Source: Candidatus Dormiibacterota bacterium
Lineage (GTDB): Bacteria; Chloroflexota; Dormibacteria; Aeolococcales; Aeolococcaceae
Length of the DNA: 64,000 nt
Assembly: GCA_003153505.1 (NCBI GenBank)
Contig: PLZA01000014.1
Span: 75,687-139,686, forward strand
Direction: 5' to 3'
In this document: positions 22,317 through 31,464 of the stretch, in pieces
How the letters are laid out: each line of letters opens with the position of its first letter
How positions within the stretch are numbered: the first letter of the stretch is position 1
Made by a program: the position numbers and the translations under genes
The notes under the pieces: model-generated
Told to the model about the DNA's origin: nothing
Databases searched by the model: none
The model's input: only the letters and a program-made list of their open reading frames with translations

Positions 22317-25213
22317 GGGCGCACTCTCCGGAGCGACTCAACGATATCCTCGACGTAGTCGCTGGAGCCGTCTTTCGCACCGGCTCGGATCAAGGCAGCA
22401 TGGAGCTTGATCCGAACCTGTCGCTCCTGGTCTGAGCGCAATCGCCACTGTGGGCACTCGTCAAAGACGGTTGCAGCGGCTTCGGCGACAGCCTGTGCTG
22501 TTACGTCGTCCAGGCCCTTGCCCTTGAGATACCAGAGCGCAGCGAATGCCTCTGGCCGAAGGCCCGTCGACTCCTGAGCTTTCTCAGCCTCGACGGCTTC
22601 CTTTCCCAAATTCGCCAGGGCGGTCAGAGCATCTTCGGTCGAAATCTGTCGGTCCCGGAATGCTGCAGCTATCTTCTCTGCCTTCTCTCCTATCGACAGG
22701 AGGAACGGCTTTGTGTCGCGTTCGTTGGCAACCATGTCGTGCAGCAGCTTCACAAGGTTCACAACCTTCACCGTGTCCGGTGTTTCCATGAGAGTGAGCT
22801 GTTCCAAGGTCTCTTCGGTCAGCTTATGGATGACGCTCATGCCTCGGATCGGTGAAGCCGCAGTGTGCTCCTGGACTAGCTCTGCCGTCTTCCGGAGGAA
22901 GGATCGGTCGACATCGACACCTGGGTAGAACGCTTCTCGCACGATGGCGTAGATGCGCATGATGCCGTCGTAGTCGTCGAGGTACGGACGCAAAAAGATG
23001 TCTGGAGAGATGATCTCGAAGAGATTCTCCACTTCCGAGACGTACTCTTGGAGCGCAGTTCTCTGGTCTTCGTCCCGGAAGTGTTCGACGATGGCCTCCA
23101 CTTCCTTATCGGCGTGACGGCCCCGCCCGATCCGCAGATACTCCTCTCGACCGCGAGCCATCAGCTCAGCGAATCGCAGTTGAAGGTCAGGGATTCCCGT
23201 AACGACCCCAGACACGTCCTTCGAATCGAAGGCCAGCGCCTCTTCCAGCTTCTCAAACATGCCAACAAAGTCGAGGACGAATCCTGCAGGCTTTGCTCGG
23301 TCATCGGCATCCTCATACGGTCGGTTCACCCGAGCGATGGACTGGAGCAGGACGTGATCCCGCATCGGCTTATCGAGGTACATGGCGTACAAGATCGGAG
23401 CATCGAAGCCCGTAAGAAGCTTCTCGGTGACGATGAGAATCTTGGGCAGCCCGTCCGGCTTCCGGAATGCCTTGCGAATCTCCAGTTCCTTCGTCTCGTC
23501 GAAGTGGAAGCGGCGAAGCTCGGCAGGATCGTTGTGGCCGTGGCTGATGATCACCTCGGAGTACTCGGTTGGCAGGTAGCGGTCCAGCGCCTTCTTGTAG
23601 AGAGCGCACGCTTCCCGATCGACCCCGACCACGAATGCCTTGTACCCCATAGGCTCGACGTTGCCCTTGAAGTGATCGGCAATGAACTTGGCAATGCCGT
23701 CGACCCGCTCCCGGTTCTTCATCATGTTCCGGAGGGTCACGGCTCGTTCCAGGACCTTGTTCAGCGTCTCGATGTCTGAGACGCCCTCCAGCTCAGCAAC
23801 TTGAAGGAATTCCTGCTCCAAGGTTGCCCGATCGACGAGCAATTCGTTCGGGGCGAGTGCGTAGTTGAGAGGGACGGTGGTGCCGTCTGCGATGGACTCC
23901 CGGATGGAGTACTTGTCAAGGAACCCGTCCTCATCCTCCGAGCCGAAGGTCTTGAAGGTGCCCTTGCCATGCTCGGTCTTGTCGATCGGAGTTCCAGTGA
24001 ACCCGACGTACGTCGCATTCGGCAAGGTTGCCAACAGGTACGTCCCGAGGGCACCACCAGTCGAACGATGAGCTTCGTCGATGAGGACGAAGACATTCTC
24101 TCGGGTGCACAGGTTGGGAGCTATCCCGTCGAACTTGTGGATCATGGAGACGATGAGGCCCCGCCAGTCCGACCGGAGCAACTGCTCCAGATCGTTCTTT
24201 GATGCTGCGATCCGAACATCCCCGAAGCCAAGAGCTTCGAGGTTCGCTGCCATCTGAGCCTCCAGCTCGATCCTGTCGATGACGACGAGGACTGTCGGAT
24301 GCTCCAGCGCCTGGTCGTCGATGAGGAGCTTTGCTGCCGTGATCATCGTGTAGGTCTTGCCGGAGCCCTGAGTGTGCCAGACGAGGGCTCGGTGCTTAAC
24401 CGGGTCCTTCGCACGCTCCACGACCCGTTCCGCTGCTCTCATCTGGTGAGGGCGGAGCACGAACTTGTTCAGCTCACCATCGATGTCACTGAAGACGATG
24501 AAGTCCGAGATGACTCGGAGAACTCGGGCTGGTGCGACGAACGCTTTGACGAGATCCTCATAGTTCCCGGTGGCCTCATCCCTCCAGCTGTAGAGCGACT
24601 TGCGGTTGGCGTTCCACGTCGCCCCGTAAAGGAACTTGTGCAGGTGCGTGATAGCGAAGAGCTGCAGCACGGCAAGAGCCTCCGGCCCTTGCTCGTGGTA
24701 GCGGCGAATCTGGTCGAGGGCTTCGGACATCCCGTCCCGCTTCGTGGCAGATTTCGTCTCGATGAGTACGACCGGGATGCCGTTGATCAGGAGGGCAACG
24801 TCGAAACGGATCGCCTCGGCATCGGGTCGAGGCCGGAAGGAGAACTCGTCTGTGACATGGAATACATTGTTCGAAGGGTTGTCCACGTCGAGGAAACGAA
24901 CGTCTCGTTCCCTACGCTCCTCTTCAACGAACACCTTCTTCAGCCCCCGGAGGTACTCCCACACATCCTCGTTCCCCTTGATGTTGGGAAGAGCCCGAAC
25001 GATTCGGTGGGCAAGCTCGACGGCCCGATCACGGTTGACAGTCCCAGCATTCAATGCCTGGAGCTGATCCACGAGGATGTCCGGGAAAACGATTCCCGAC
25101 TCATCTCCACGATATTCCAGTGCCTCGTCGCAAGTCAGGTAAGTCCAGCCGGCGTCGTCGGAATAACGAACAAATGGATTCTGGACAGCGCCTCTCTCGG
25201 AGCCGAGGGTCAT
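22313..25213 (-). CDS. hsdR: Type I restriction endonuclease subunit HsdR
   Basis: A 966-residue motor-nuclease. The PD-(D/E)XK site is visible as Asp138 (AIRFDVAL) and Glu152/Lys154 (VVLIETKSAT). The translocase has HTQGSGKTYTM (Walker A, near 282), VLIDEAHRS (DEAH) and VGFTGTPI (motif III). The helical C-terminus binds HsdM. The frame opens at 25264, but ATG 25213 overlaps the hsdS stop as ATGA and has a GAGG ribosome binding site, so it is chosen. With HsdM and HsdS it forms the complex that pumps and cuts DNA lacking the host methylation pattern. Confidence 0.93.
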   Translation of the reverse strand: MTLGSERGAVQNPFVRYSDDAGWTYLTCDEALEYRGDESGIVFPDILVDQLQALNAGTVNRDRAVELAHRIVRALPNIKGNEDVWEYLRGLKKVFVEEERRERDVRFLDVDNPSNNVFHVTDEFSFRPRPDAEAIRFDVALLINGIPVVLIETKSATKRDGMSEALDQIRRYHEQGPEALAVLQLFAITHLHKFLYGATWNANRKSLYSWRDEATGNYEDLVKAFVAPARVLRVISDFIVFSDIDGELNKFVLRPHQMRAAERVVERAKDPVKHRALVWHTQGSGKTYTMITAAKLLIDDQALEHPTVLVVIDRIELEAQMAANLEALGFGDVRIAASKNDLEQLLRSDWRGLIVSMIHKFDGIAPNLCTRENVFVLIDEAHRSTGGALGTYLLATLPNATYVGFTGTPIDKTEHGKGTFKTFGSEDEDGFLDKYSIRESIADGTTVPLNYALAPNELLVDRATLEQEFLQVAELEGVSDIETLNKVLERAVTLRNMMKNRERVDGIAKFIADHFKGNVEPMGYKAFVVGVDREACALYKKALDRYLPTEYSEVIISHGHNDPAELRRFHFDETKELEIRKAFRKPDGLPKILIVTEKLLTGFDAPILYAMYLDKPMRDHVLLQSIARVNRPYEDADDRAKPAGFVLDFVGMFEKLEEALAFDSKDVSGVVTGIPDLQLRFAELMARGREEYLRIGRGRHADKEVEAIVEHFRDEDQRTALQEYVSEVENLFEIISPDIFLRPYLDDYDGIMRIYAIVREAFYPGVDVDRSFLRKTAELVQEHTAASPIRGMSVIHKLTEETLEQLTLMETPDTVKVVNLVKLLHDMVANERDTKPFLLSIGEKAEKIAAAFRDRQISTEDALTALANLGKEAVEAEKAQESTGLRPEAFAALWYLKGKGLDDVTAQAVAEAAATVFDECPQWRLRSDQERQVRIKLHAALIRAGAKDGSSDYVEDIVESLRRVRP

Positions 25214-26349
25214 GCCACTAGCCCTCCGAGCACTTGACGGATTATTGAATCGAACAATGACCAAACTTGACGCACGCCTTTGCGTCCAGCTTCAATCGAT
25301 AGATCCGCTGCAGAACAAGCCCTCACCATCCTCTCCTGAACCTCTAGCGGCGGGAGGTGAAGCGCAATGGAGTTCAGCTGTTCACGATTGATTTTTGGAA
25401 TGCCAGTACGACTCTGATGAGAGACGGCCTGAACCAGGAAAGAATCATCTAGAAGAAGGTAGAAAAGAAATGGTTGCAGGAGGTGGGTGCTGCATGTCCG
25501 CAGTACGTACATGTCTGCGCTACACGTACCACGAAATGGTGCCGTTGCAACTTTATTTAGATAGGGCCGAATCTTGGAATAGATCACATCCCCGGGCTGA
25601 AATTCATACTTACCGCTAATCAGCCCCAACTCCTTTGCCGTGCGAACTGGAAGCAGGCGCCCGGTAGCAGACTCGATCGTATCTGGGGCAATGTGAGGAA
25701 GGGAGGCAAACGGCTCTTCACGAGGATCAACTTGACCGCTTCGGACCTCGACTACGTCCGAGAAACGATACTCGTTGCTAACCACCCGTGCTTCGTCGAG
25801 GAGAGCCCTAGCAAGTGAGAATCGCAGACCTTCGTGTGCCTTGACCGATGAACGGCCTCCCTCGGCATATGCAGTTACTGCTGCCAATATTCGTGCGATC
25901 CTCTTCTGTTCGCCCAGAGTGGGTAGTGGAACCTCGACTGAACGAAGCGTTCCCTGGGTGAGTTTTCCACGTGTCGTACCAGATATAAACCCAGTTAGAT
26001 CCATGTAATTGAGCAGAAACGATAAGAAGTGATTGTCTGCGATGCCGTCGCGTGCACTCAGAATGTGGGCATGGTTGTTGACCCAGAACTTTCCATCGAC
26101 AACGTACGACGACGACTGACCGGGACCCCAATATCCGCCATCTTCAGCCAGGAGTAGATGTTCCCCGTCGAAAAGGTAGTCATCAATATGATCTACCAGA
26201 CCATTAGCGCCGTAATAGGGATATGGTCCCCGACGTGTGGACCGAACCTCACCGCTTAGCGGTATCCTTTGGCTGTCGAAGATGTCTACGATCTCGCCAA
26301 GCGGCACCAACATAACTTCCGTAGGCAGGCAAGCTTGGGCCAGGGTCAT
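25210..26349 (-). CDS. hsdS: Type I restriction specificity subunit HsdS
   Basis: A 379-residue DNA-recognition subunit with two target-recognition domains and two conserved spacer helices. The first half contains RRGPYPYYGANGLVDHIDDY, typical of a target-recognition domain, and ends in the conserved helix after LGEQKRIARILAAV. The second half starts near RFSDVVEVRSG, has PGDVIYSKIRPYLNKVA and ends in a helix after PPLEVQERMV. ATG 26349 overlaps the hsdM stop by 4 bp. The recognised sequence should be bipartite but cannot be predicted here. Its base composition is slightly more AT-rich than that of hsdM or hsdR, as is common for exchanged specificity genes. Confidence 0.92.
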   Translation of the reverse strand: MTLAQACLPTEVMLVPLGEIVDIFDSQRIPLSGEVRSTRRGPYPYYGANGLVDHIDDYLFDGEHLLLAEDGGYWGPGQSSSYVVDGKFWVNNHAHILSARDGIADNHFLSFLLNYMDLTGFISGTTRGKLTQGTLRSVEVPLPTLGEQKRIARILAAVTAYAEGGRSSVKAHEGLRFSLARALLDEARVVSNEYRFSDVVEVRSGQVDPREEPFASLPHIAPDTIESATGRLLPVRTAKELGLISGKYEFQPGDVIYSKIRPYLNKVATAPFRGTCSADMYVLRTCSTHLLQPFLFYLLLDDSFLVQAVSHQSRTGIPKINREQLNSIALHLPPLEVQERMVRACSAADLSIEAGRKGVRQVWSLFDSIIRQVLGGLVA

Positions 26350-27956
26350 TGAATCCCCAATTCTGAAAGCACTTTCCAAAGCTCCTCATCAGCCTTGGCT
26401 CGCTTGTCTTCAGCTTCGTGAAGAAGCCTGACCGCTTCGTCCAGTGGAAGAACATCTTCGGCAGCGGCCCCGGCTACATAGCGACTCGGCGAAAGGTTGT
26501 AGTCGTTGGCCCCAATCTCCCCTGTGGTGACCACGGCACTTTGTTCTTCGACTGATTGCCACTCCCGGAAGAGATTGTGGACTTGCGACACGTGGTCGTC
26601 CGTGAGTTGGTTCTTTGGCCTCCCTTTGGCGAAGAAGCGTGATGCATTGACCAGGAGCACCTCTCCCGGATGCGACTTGGTGCGGTTAAGAACCATGACA
26701 AGCCCAGGAGACGACGTATTGTAGAAGAGGTTTTCCGGCAATAAAATGACAGCTTCTATGAGATCGGCCACAACGAAAGCCCGACGAATGTCCCGCTCTC
26801 GACTTGCTCCAGCATTACCGCTACCTCGGCTAACGGCTCCTGTATCCAGAACTATCGCCAGACGACCGTGAGGTTTGAGGGACGAAACCATGTGCTGGAC
26901 CCAACCCCAGTCCGCTGAAGATGAAGGAGGGATTCCGTCCGAAAACCGATCCGACGTGTCGTTCCTGTAAACCGTCTCGGGAAAGTCTTGATTCCACATA
27001 GGATTGGCTGTGACGATGTCAAACTGGCGAAGGTGCCCGGTGCGGTCTGTGAAGGCCGGGGTCCGCATAGTGTCCCCAAGAGCAATCTCGGCATCCATAT
27101 CGTGAAGAAATGCATTCATCCGAGACATGGCAAAGGTCGACGGGTTGATCTCCTGGCCGTATAGCTTTAGCGGCGCAACTTCTGGAGGAAGCTCTCGGTG
27201 TTCATTCATCGCTCGGCCATGAGTCTCCAGAAGTCGGAGGTGACATTTGATGAGAAGCCCCGATGAACCACAGCAAGGGTCGTAGACCGTCATGCCCGGT
27301 TGAGGATCGAGGATGCGAGCCATGATGCGACCGACTTCTGCAGGCGTATAAAACTCCCCGGCACTCTGTCCCTGGCCTTCAGCGAACTTCCGAATCAGGT
27401 ACTCATAAGCGTTTCCGAGAAGATCAGGCTGGACATCACCGAGGCCAAGGCGATGCTGGCCTAGCGTTTTCACCAGTGCGGCCAACCTGTCGTTGTCCAC
27501 AATGGGCTGCCCCGCAGTAGTGGCGTTGAAGTCGACGGTGTCGATGACTCCCTGGAGACGTGGGTTCTGTCGAGCGACTGCACGAACAGCATCGGTGAGT
27601 GCCTCGCCTAGCCCAGTCGTCTTCAGGGCGATGGCAGGCCAACGACTTTCTGCTGGGACGTAGAACCGGACCAGAGCATGGTCCTCGTCGATAATCTCCT
27701 TTGCCGTGTCGAGGTCGCCGACCTCGTCTGCGACTCGCTGGACTTCGTCGTCGAAGACGTCTGAAAGTCGCTTGAGGAAGATCAGCGGGAGGATGTAGTC
27801 CTTGAACTTAGGGGCGTCGAGCGGTCCTCGAATCTGGCACGCAGCGTCCCAGAGCCAGCTCTCCAGCGACCTAACGTCGAGCGTACCGTTGCCATCCTCT
27901 GATGGTCGGGCCGCAACCACCTTGGCACTCAGCTTCAGTCGTCCCCTAGGAGCCAT
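26346..27956 (-). CDS. hsdM: Type I restriction DNA methyltransferase HsdM
   Basis: A 536-residue N6-adenine methyltransferase. An N-terminal helical domain (LESWLWDAACQIRGPLDAPK, LIFLKRLSDVFDDE) is followed by the SAM motif YDPCCGSSGLLI and the catalytic motif TANPMWNQDFP. The usual Asn-Pro-Pro-Phe is Asn-Pro-Met-Trp here, a variant seen in part of the HsdM family. ATG 27956 is chosen for the GGAGG site just upstream; the frame extends to 28064 but overlaps the DUF262 gene. The chosen start still overlaps that gene by 11 bp, showing translational coupling. It protects the host and, with HsdS, recognises the target. Confidence 0.93.
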   Translation of the reverse strand: MAPRGRLKLSAKVVAARPSEDGNGTLDVRSLESWLWDAACQIRGPLDAPKFKDYILPLIFLKRLSDVFDDEVQRVADEVGDLDTAKEIIDEDHALVRFYVPAESRWPAIALKTTGLGEALTDAVRAVARQNPRLQGVIDTVDFNATTAGQPIVDNDRLAALVKTLGQHRLGLGDVQPDLLGNAYEYLIRKFAEGQGQSAGEFYTPAEVGRIMARILDPQPGMTVYDPCCGSSGLLIKCHLRLLETHGRAMNEHRELPPEVAPLKLYGQEINPSTFAMSRMNAFLHDMDAEIALGDTMRTPAFTDRTGHLRQFDIVTANPMWNQDFPETVYRNDTSDRFSDGIPPSSSADWGWVQHMVSSLKPHGRLAIVLDTGAVSRGSGNAGASRERDIRRAFVVADLIEAVILLPENLFYNTSSPGLVMVLNRTKSHPGEVLLVNASRFFAKGRPKNQLTDDHVSQVHNLFREWQSVEEQSAVVTTGEIGANDYNLSPSRYVAGAAAEDVLPLDEAVRLLHEAEDKRAKADEELWKVLSELGIQ

Positions 27957-29844
27957 CGGCACTGCCTCCCTGAATGGCCGAGACAGTTTCGCCTGCTTCC
28001 TGTGCAAGCCTTTCTGGATTCCAGATGTGCTCGCAGAGCTGGACGTAAAGCTCTTGGCGGGCATCGAGGTCGGCCTTCCGGAATTCGGAGTGCGGGTGGA
28101 ACGGCAGACCGCTGCGTTCGATGAACCTCAGAAACCCTGGGTTGTGGTCATACGCATTCTCATTGAGGCTCCGTGCGAGCAGGTTCTGGCTGTCGTATTG
28201 CACGAGCTTCTCTTCGTACGGCAGATCGCCGTAGCTTGCGTTGAAGCTCTTTGGCAGGAGCAGTAGGTCGCCTATCCGGTTCCGGTATTCTGTGAAATCA
28301 TTGGGATGGGCGAACTCGTCTTCATGACGCTCTGCGTGATCCGCCCAGATGTGCTCTATTTCAAGGCCATCCTTACCGCCACGCTTGGCGTACTCCACGT
28401 AGTGCGTCGGCATGCCAGATCGTGTCTCGATGAAGTCGGTCATCCGTGCCAGCAGTCGATGAATCTGGCGTCCGTTCATGCCGTGGAGCCGGAAGCTCGC
28501 ATTACTGAGGAACGTCTCGCTGTCTCCGTCGAGCCTCTGACGCAAGTGGTCTACTAACTCGTCCGTGGTCTTTCCACGGATGTCGCGCATGATGATGAAC
28601 ATGGCGTACTGCATAGTCGAGTAGTCGATCGCATGCCAGTTCCAGATGCGCCTGTGAATGAGAATGTCGAGGAATGTTGCTGCGATCCGAACCTTTCGGA
28701 GGATCGTGTCTTCCGAGTCCTGCACCTGCAGTGGTGAGAGCAGGACCGGGTACTGGAGCGTGAAGTTGTGCTCAGCGTTGAAGTAGACGCACTCAAGTCC
28801 CGGAGTGAGCGTGTCAGCAGCACGGCGGAGCCGCTCGTACCAATGACCGTAAAAAGCGAAGTCTCGGTCAATGAAGCGTACAAACTCGCTATTCTTCTCC
28901 AAGCCCAGCCGATCTTCGTGGTCCCGCACCCAGCGGTGAAACTCGGTTCCGATGAGGTCAAAGTCCTCTGGGGCTGCACCTCTCTTGCGTTCTCGGATTG
29001 TCTCGGCGTACTGGCTCCGGAGCCATGACTTGATGCCGTCAGCATCTTCATCCTTGCCGAGGTCCATGAGTGCACTGATGCGCTCCTTCCACACTTTTCC
29101 GGCTCGAACACGATCGTTCTCATCGGTGATGCTGGCAAGGAGGTAGCCCTTGAGCATGTCTGCAGGGGTGAGGGAGAGTCCACGATCGTTCATCGTCTCG
29201 AAGATCGTGTAGGCATCGCCGTCTGAGTAGGCAGTGATCTCGACGAGGTGAACGCTCTCAATCAGCCAGTCCACGAAGTATGGGAGCGCCAGGCCCCGCA
29301 GCTCTTCGGGCAAGGAGTCGTCGATGTCCGAGTAGCGGGCAAGGATGTTGGCGATCGACTCAGGAGGGTCGTGTGCGACGAAGTCCTTTCCCGAGTAGAG
29401 AGCATCCATGCAGTCGGTGCGCTCTGGGATGTCGAGGTTGAACGAACGCTTGCCGAATTTCTGAGAGAAGATCAGCTCTGCGAGCTGGCCCCGCTGTTCC
29501 AACTGTTCTTCATCCTGGAGCTGGTGCTGCAGGTGGATCAGAAGGAGGGTGAGGGTCGTCAGCCTTTGCTGCCCGTCAATGATGAACTTCTGGCCTTCCT
29601 TGTCGCTGACAATGATCGACCCAAGGAAGTAATGCCCGTACTCGGCCACAGCAGAGCGCTCATGTCCGGTCTCATAGCTCTCCAGGAACTTCGCTGATAG
29701 GTCGTCGATCAGCTCAGCGACCTGCTTGGTCTGCCACTTGTACTCCCGCTGGTAGTAGTCGATTGAATACTTTCTGCCAGCGAGAAGCTCACGGACCGTC
29801 CGGCCTTTGCCATCGATCTCCCGAGGCAACGTCCTCGTCGTCAT
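27946..29844 (-). CDS. DUF262/DUF1524 (GmrSD-like) nuclease protein
   Basis: A 632-residue protein and first gene of the restriction operon. The N-terminal DUF262 (ParB/Srx-like NTPase) domain shows YSIDYYQREYKWQ and KFIIDGQQRLTTL near residues 75-90. The C-terminal DUF1524 His-Me/HNH nuclease shows GLEIEHIWADHAERHEDEF near 480 and then the Asn-containing RIGDLLLLPKSFNASYGD. GmrS-GmrD fusions of this kind are type IV restriction enzymes against glucosylated hydroxymethylcytosine DNA; related proteins also act in BREX as BrxU. Placement upstream of hsdM with an 11-bp overlap suggests a two-layer defence: unmodified DNA is cut by HsdR and modified phage DNA by this protein. Confidence 0.85.
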   Translation of the reverse strand: MTTRTLPREIDGKGRTVRELLAGRKYSIDYYQREYKWQTKQVAELIDDLSAKFLESYETGHERSAVAEYGHYFLGSIIVSDKEGQKFIIDGQQRLTTLTLLLIHLQHQLQDEEQLEQRGQLAELIFSQKFGKRSFNLDIPERTDCMDALYSGKDFVAHDPPESIANILARYSDIDDSLPEELRGLALPYFVDWLIESVHLVEITAYSDGDAYTIFETMNDRGLSLTPADMLKGYLLASITDENDRVRAGKVWKERISALMDLGKDEDADGIKSWLRSQYAETIRERKRGAAPEDFDLIGTEFHRWVRDHEDRLGLEKNSEFVRFIDRDFAFYGHWYERLRRAADTLTPGLECVYFNAEHNFTLQYPVLLSPLQVQDSEDTILRKVRIAATFLDILIHRRIWNWHAIDYSTMQYAMFIIMRDIRGKTTDELVDHLRQRLDGDSETFLSNASFRLHGMNGRQIHRLLARMTDFIETRSGMPTHYVEYAKRGGKDGLEIEHIWADHAERHEDEFAHPNDFTEYRNRIGDLLLLPKSFNASYGDLPYEEKLVQYDSQNLLARSLNENAYDHNPGFLRFIERSGLPFHPHSEFRKADLDARQELYVQLCEHIWNPERLAQEAGETVSAIQGGSADGS

Positions 29845-30013
29845 CCCTTACGACCTCCGAAGATCCCTCTGTGTAGGGGCTGTGGGCAGGAGCAGGGAAA
29901 CTCCGGACAGATCAGCAGGCTTACCCGTTTTTCGTCAGTCGTCTGCAGCCTCCACTTCCCTGTCTCCCTTCAACTCGTGATTACAAGTCGGGTCTGAAGA
30001 CACGCACAGATCT
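29845..30013. other. Upstream region of the restriction operon
   Basis: There is no gene. This must contain the promoter for the minus-strand operon, but no strong -35/-10 pair can be named. The partition-type 13-mer lies just beyond it. Confidence 0.4.
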
Positions 30014-30026
30014 AGATATCTGCAAG
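30014..30026 (-). promoter_or_regulatory. Copy of the parA operator 13-mer near the right end of the element
   Basis: On the minus strand this reads CTTGCAGATATCT, identical over 13 bases to 134-146 in the parA promoter. It lies about 170 bp upstream of the DUF262 gene and close to the junction with the chromosome. It is probably a distal centromere or operator site of the element's partition system. Confidence 0.5.
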
Positions 30027-30125
30027 TACATAATACACGGGATCGACTGGCGTCCGAAGGAGTGGTCGAGCACGTCCTCCGGGGCAAGCCAACAAGACTG
30101 CGGGTCACCCCCAGGAGCCCCATCT

Positions 30126-30147
30126 TGGGAATCAAATGGGAATCAAA
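30126..30147 (+). repeat. Perfect 11-bp tandem repeat near the junction
   Basis: TGGGAATCAAA is repeated twice without a gap (30126-30136 and 30137-30147). It lies between the end of the element's genes and the tRNA-Tyr-like half, where integrase arm-type sites commonly lie. No integrase gene is present in the window to pair with it. Confidence 0.5.
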
Positions 30148-30241
30148 CGCCCATAACTGCCTCAGAAAAGAGGCCACCAGACGGACTGGCGCACCGAATC
30201 TGAACTCAATATTGGTACCAGATGGCACACGACAGACGGCT

Positions 30242-30288
30242 TGTAGCGGATTTACAGACCGCTGCCTTGACCACTTGGCTACCCTGGG
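30242..30288 (-). tRNA. tRNA-Tyr-like 5' half (partial, anticodon GTA)
   Basis: On the minus strand this reads TA, GCC, a D-loop AAGTGGTCAA, GGC, A, GCGGT, the anticodon loop CTGTAAA and TCCGC. That is the D-arm and anticodon arm of a bacterial tRNA-Tyr(GTA), with one mismatch at the base of the anticodon stem (T-T). The 7 nt before it (CCCAGGG) have no complementary CCCTGGG downstream, and no GTTCGAATC T-arm follows, so the gene is not complete here. It is best read as an attachment-site remnant or a damaged tRNA. Tyr tRNA genes are known integration sites of actinomycete elements such as SLP1. Confidence 0.5.
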
Positions 30289-30549
30289 ATGTAAGGGTCG
30301 TCGCTGCCGACTTGCCATACCCATGACTCATCCAGAGCCGCGTATGGCCGCCGTGCCCGCCAATAGTAGCCAGGACCGTGTCGGATCGGAGCAGTCGCGG
30401 TGCCATATCGTCGGGATACCACCTGGCTGCTGTGGATGCACGCAGCGGCGCGGCGCAGACCGACTGACGCAGATCGGATGTCGATATCTCAATGAACGTC
30501 ACTCGGAATTGCGCGTGTCGTCGATGAACGCAAGTAAGCTGAGGAACCG
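30289..30549. other. Junction DNA between element and chromosome
   Basis: No gene can be supported. Composition moves from the mixed base use of the element toward the strongly GC-biased codon use of the chromosomal genes that follow. Confidence 0.4.
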
Positions 30550-31464
30550 ATGACCAATGTCGATCTCGCGACCGCCGACGGGCAGGATCGGTACGTTCCG
30601 ACTGCCACGCGAGACATCACGTCTGCGGGTCATGAGGGTGTGTACGAGTGGGTCGCCGAGCATCTCGTCAAGGACGGCATGCGGGCGCTGGACTTCGGCT
30701 GCGGAACGGGTTACGGCGTTGGCCTCATGGCCCGCGCCGGGGCGACTGTCGACGGCGCCGACAGCTCGCCCACAGCCGTCGCCCATGCGACCGAGACCTA
30801 TGGCGGGCCGCGCGCGAAGTTCTTCGTCGCGGACCTCGTGGAGTCAGTCCCGGCGGCGTTCGCCCTGAAGTCGTATGACCTGGTGGTCAGCTCCGAGGTT
30901 CTGGAGCACGTCGTCGACCCCTTCGCCTACGTGCGACGAATGGCGGAACTCTGCAAAGACGACGGGGTCTGCTTCGTTGGCACCCCGAACCGGCTGTGGT
31001 CGTTCGAGCACGTCCCTGACGGGCATCTCCTCGCTCGATCCCACCTCATGGAGTTCACGCCGCCGGCGCTTGATGCCCTGCTCCATACGGTCTTCGGTGA
31101 GGTTCGGCTGATGTTGCGCGTCTTTCCGAAGGGCTCGATGAGCGTTGTGGACCCGCCGATCCCGCCAATCCCGCCGCGGCCGCGGATCATCACCGCCGCG
31201 GCGGCGCTCGTCCGGAAGGTGTCGCCCGCTGCTGTCGAGCGCATCAAGCGTGTTGTCGACCCCAATGCGCCGCCGGTGCCGGTCCCGAAGCCCCCACAGG
31301 AATGGCTGGCCTCGGACATTGCCTGGCTGGACGCCAACGACCCGGCGGTCGATATGGCCTGGGCCGTGGGTCTGGTCGCGATCTGTCACAAACCACGCAG
31401 AGACGGGCGCGCTCACCGCCGGGTGATCGGGAGCATCGCCCGCAGGTCCGGGTCCTCCAGGTAG
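30550..31464 (+). CDS. Class I SAM-dependent methyltransferase
   Basis: A 304-residue Rossmann-fold methyltransferase. Motif I, ALDFGCGTGYG, lies near residues 46-56, the acidic end of strand 2 is in VDGADSS, and the motif II/III region (VVSSEVLEHVVDP) is near 115. The ending is Pro-rich (VDPPIPPIPPRPR) and then basic. A GAGGAA ribosome binding site lies before ATG 30550. It is the first chromosomal gene after the junction. The substrate is unknown; the Methyltransf_11/23 type often acts on lipids, quinones or glycans. The 3' end overlaps the convergent gene by 52 bp. Confidence 0.8.
   Translation: MTNVDLATADGQDRYVPTATRDITSAGHEGVYEWVAEHLVKDGMRALDFGCGTGYGVGLMARAGATVDGADSSPTAVAHATETYGGPRAKFFVADLVESVPAAFALKSYDLVVSSEVLEHVVDPFAYVRRMAELCKDDGVCFVGTPNRLWSFEHVPDGHLLARSHLMEFTPPALDALLHTVFGEVRLMLRVFPKGSMSVVDPPIPPIPPRPRIITAAAALVRKVSPAAVERIKRVVDPNAPPVPVPKPPQEWLASDIAWLDANDPAVDMAWAVGLVAICHKPRRDGRAHRRVIGSIARRSGSSR

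Noticed and set aside
23048..25237. Long plus-strand frames opposite hsdR
   Set aside because: Antisense shadows of hsdR; the nuclease and helicase motifs are all on the minus strand.
30062..30553. A 163-residue open frame across the junction
   Set aside because: Its translation is low-quality, runs through the tRNA-like sequence, has no ribosome binding site and matches no protein pattern I know.
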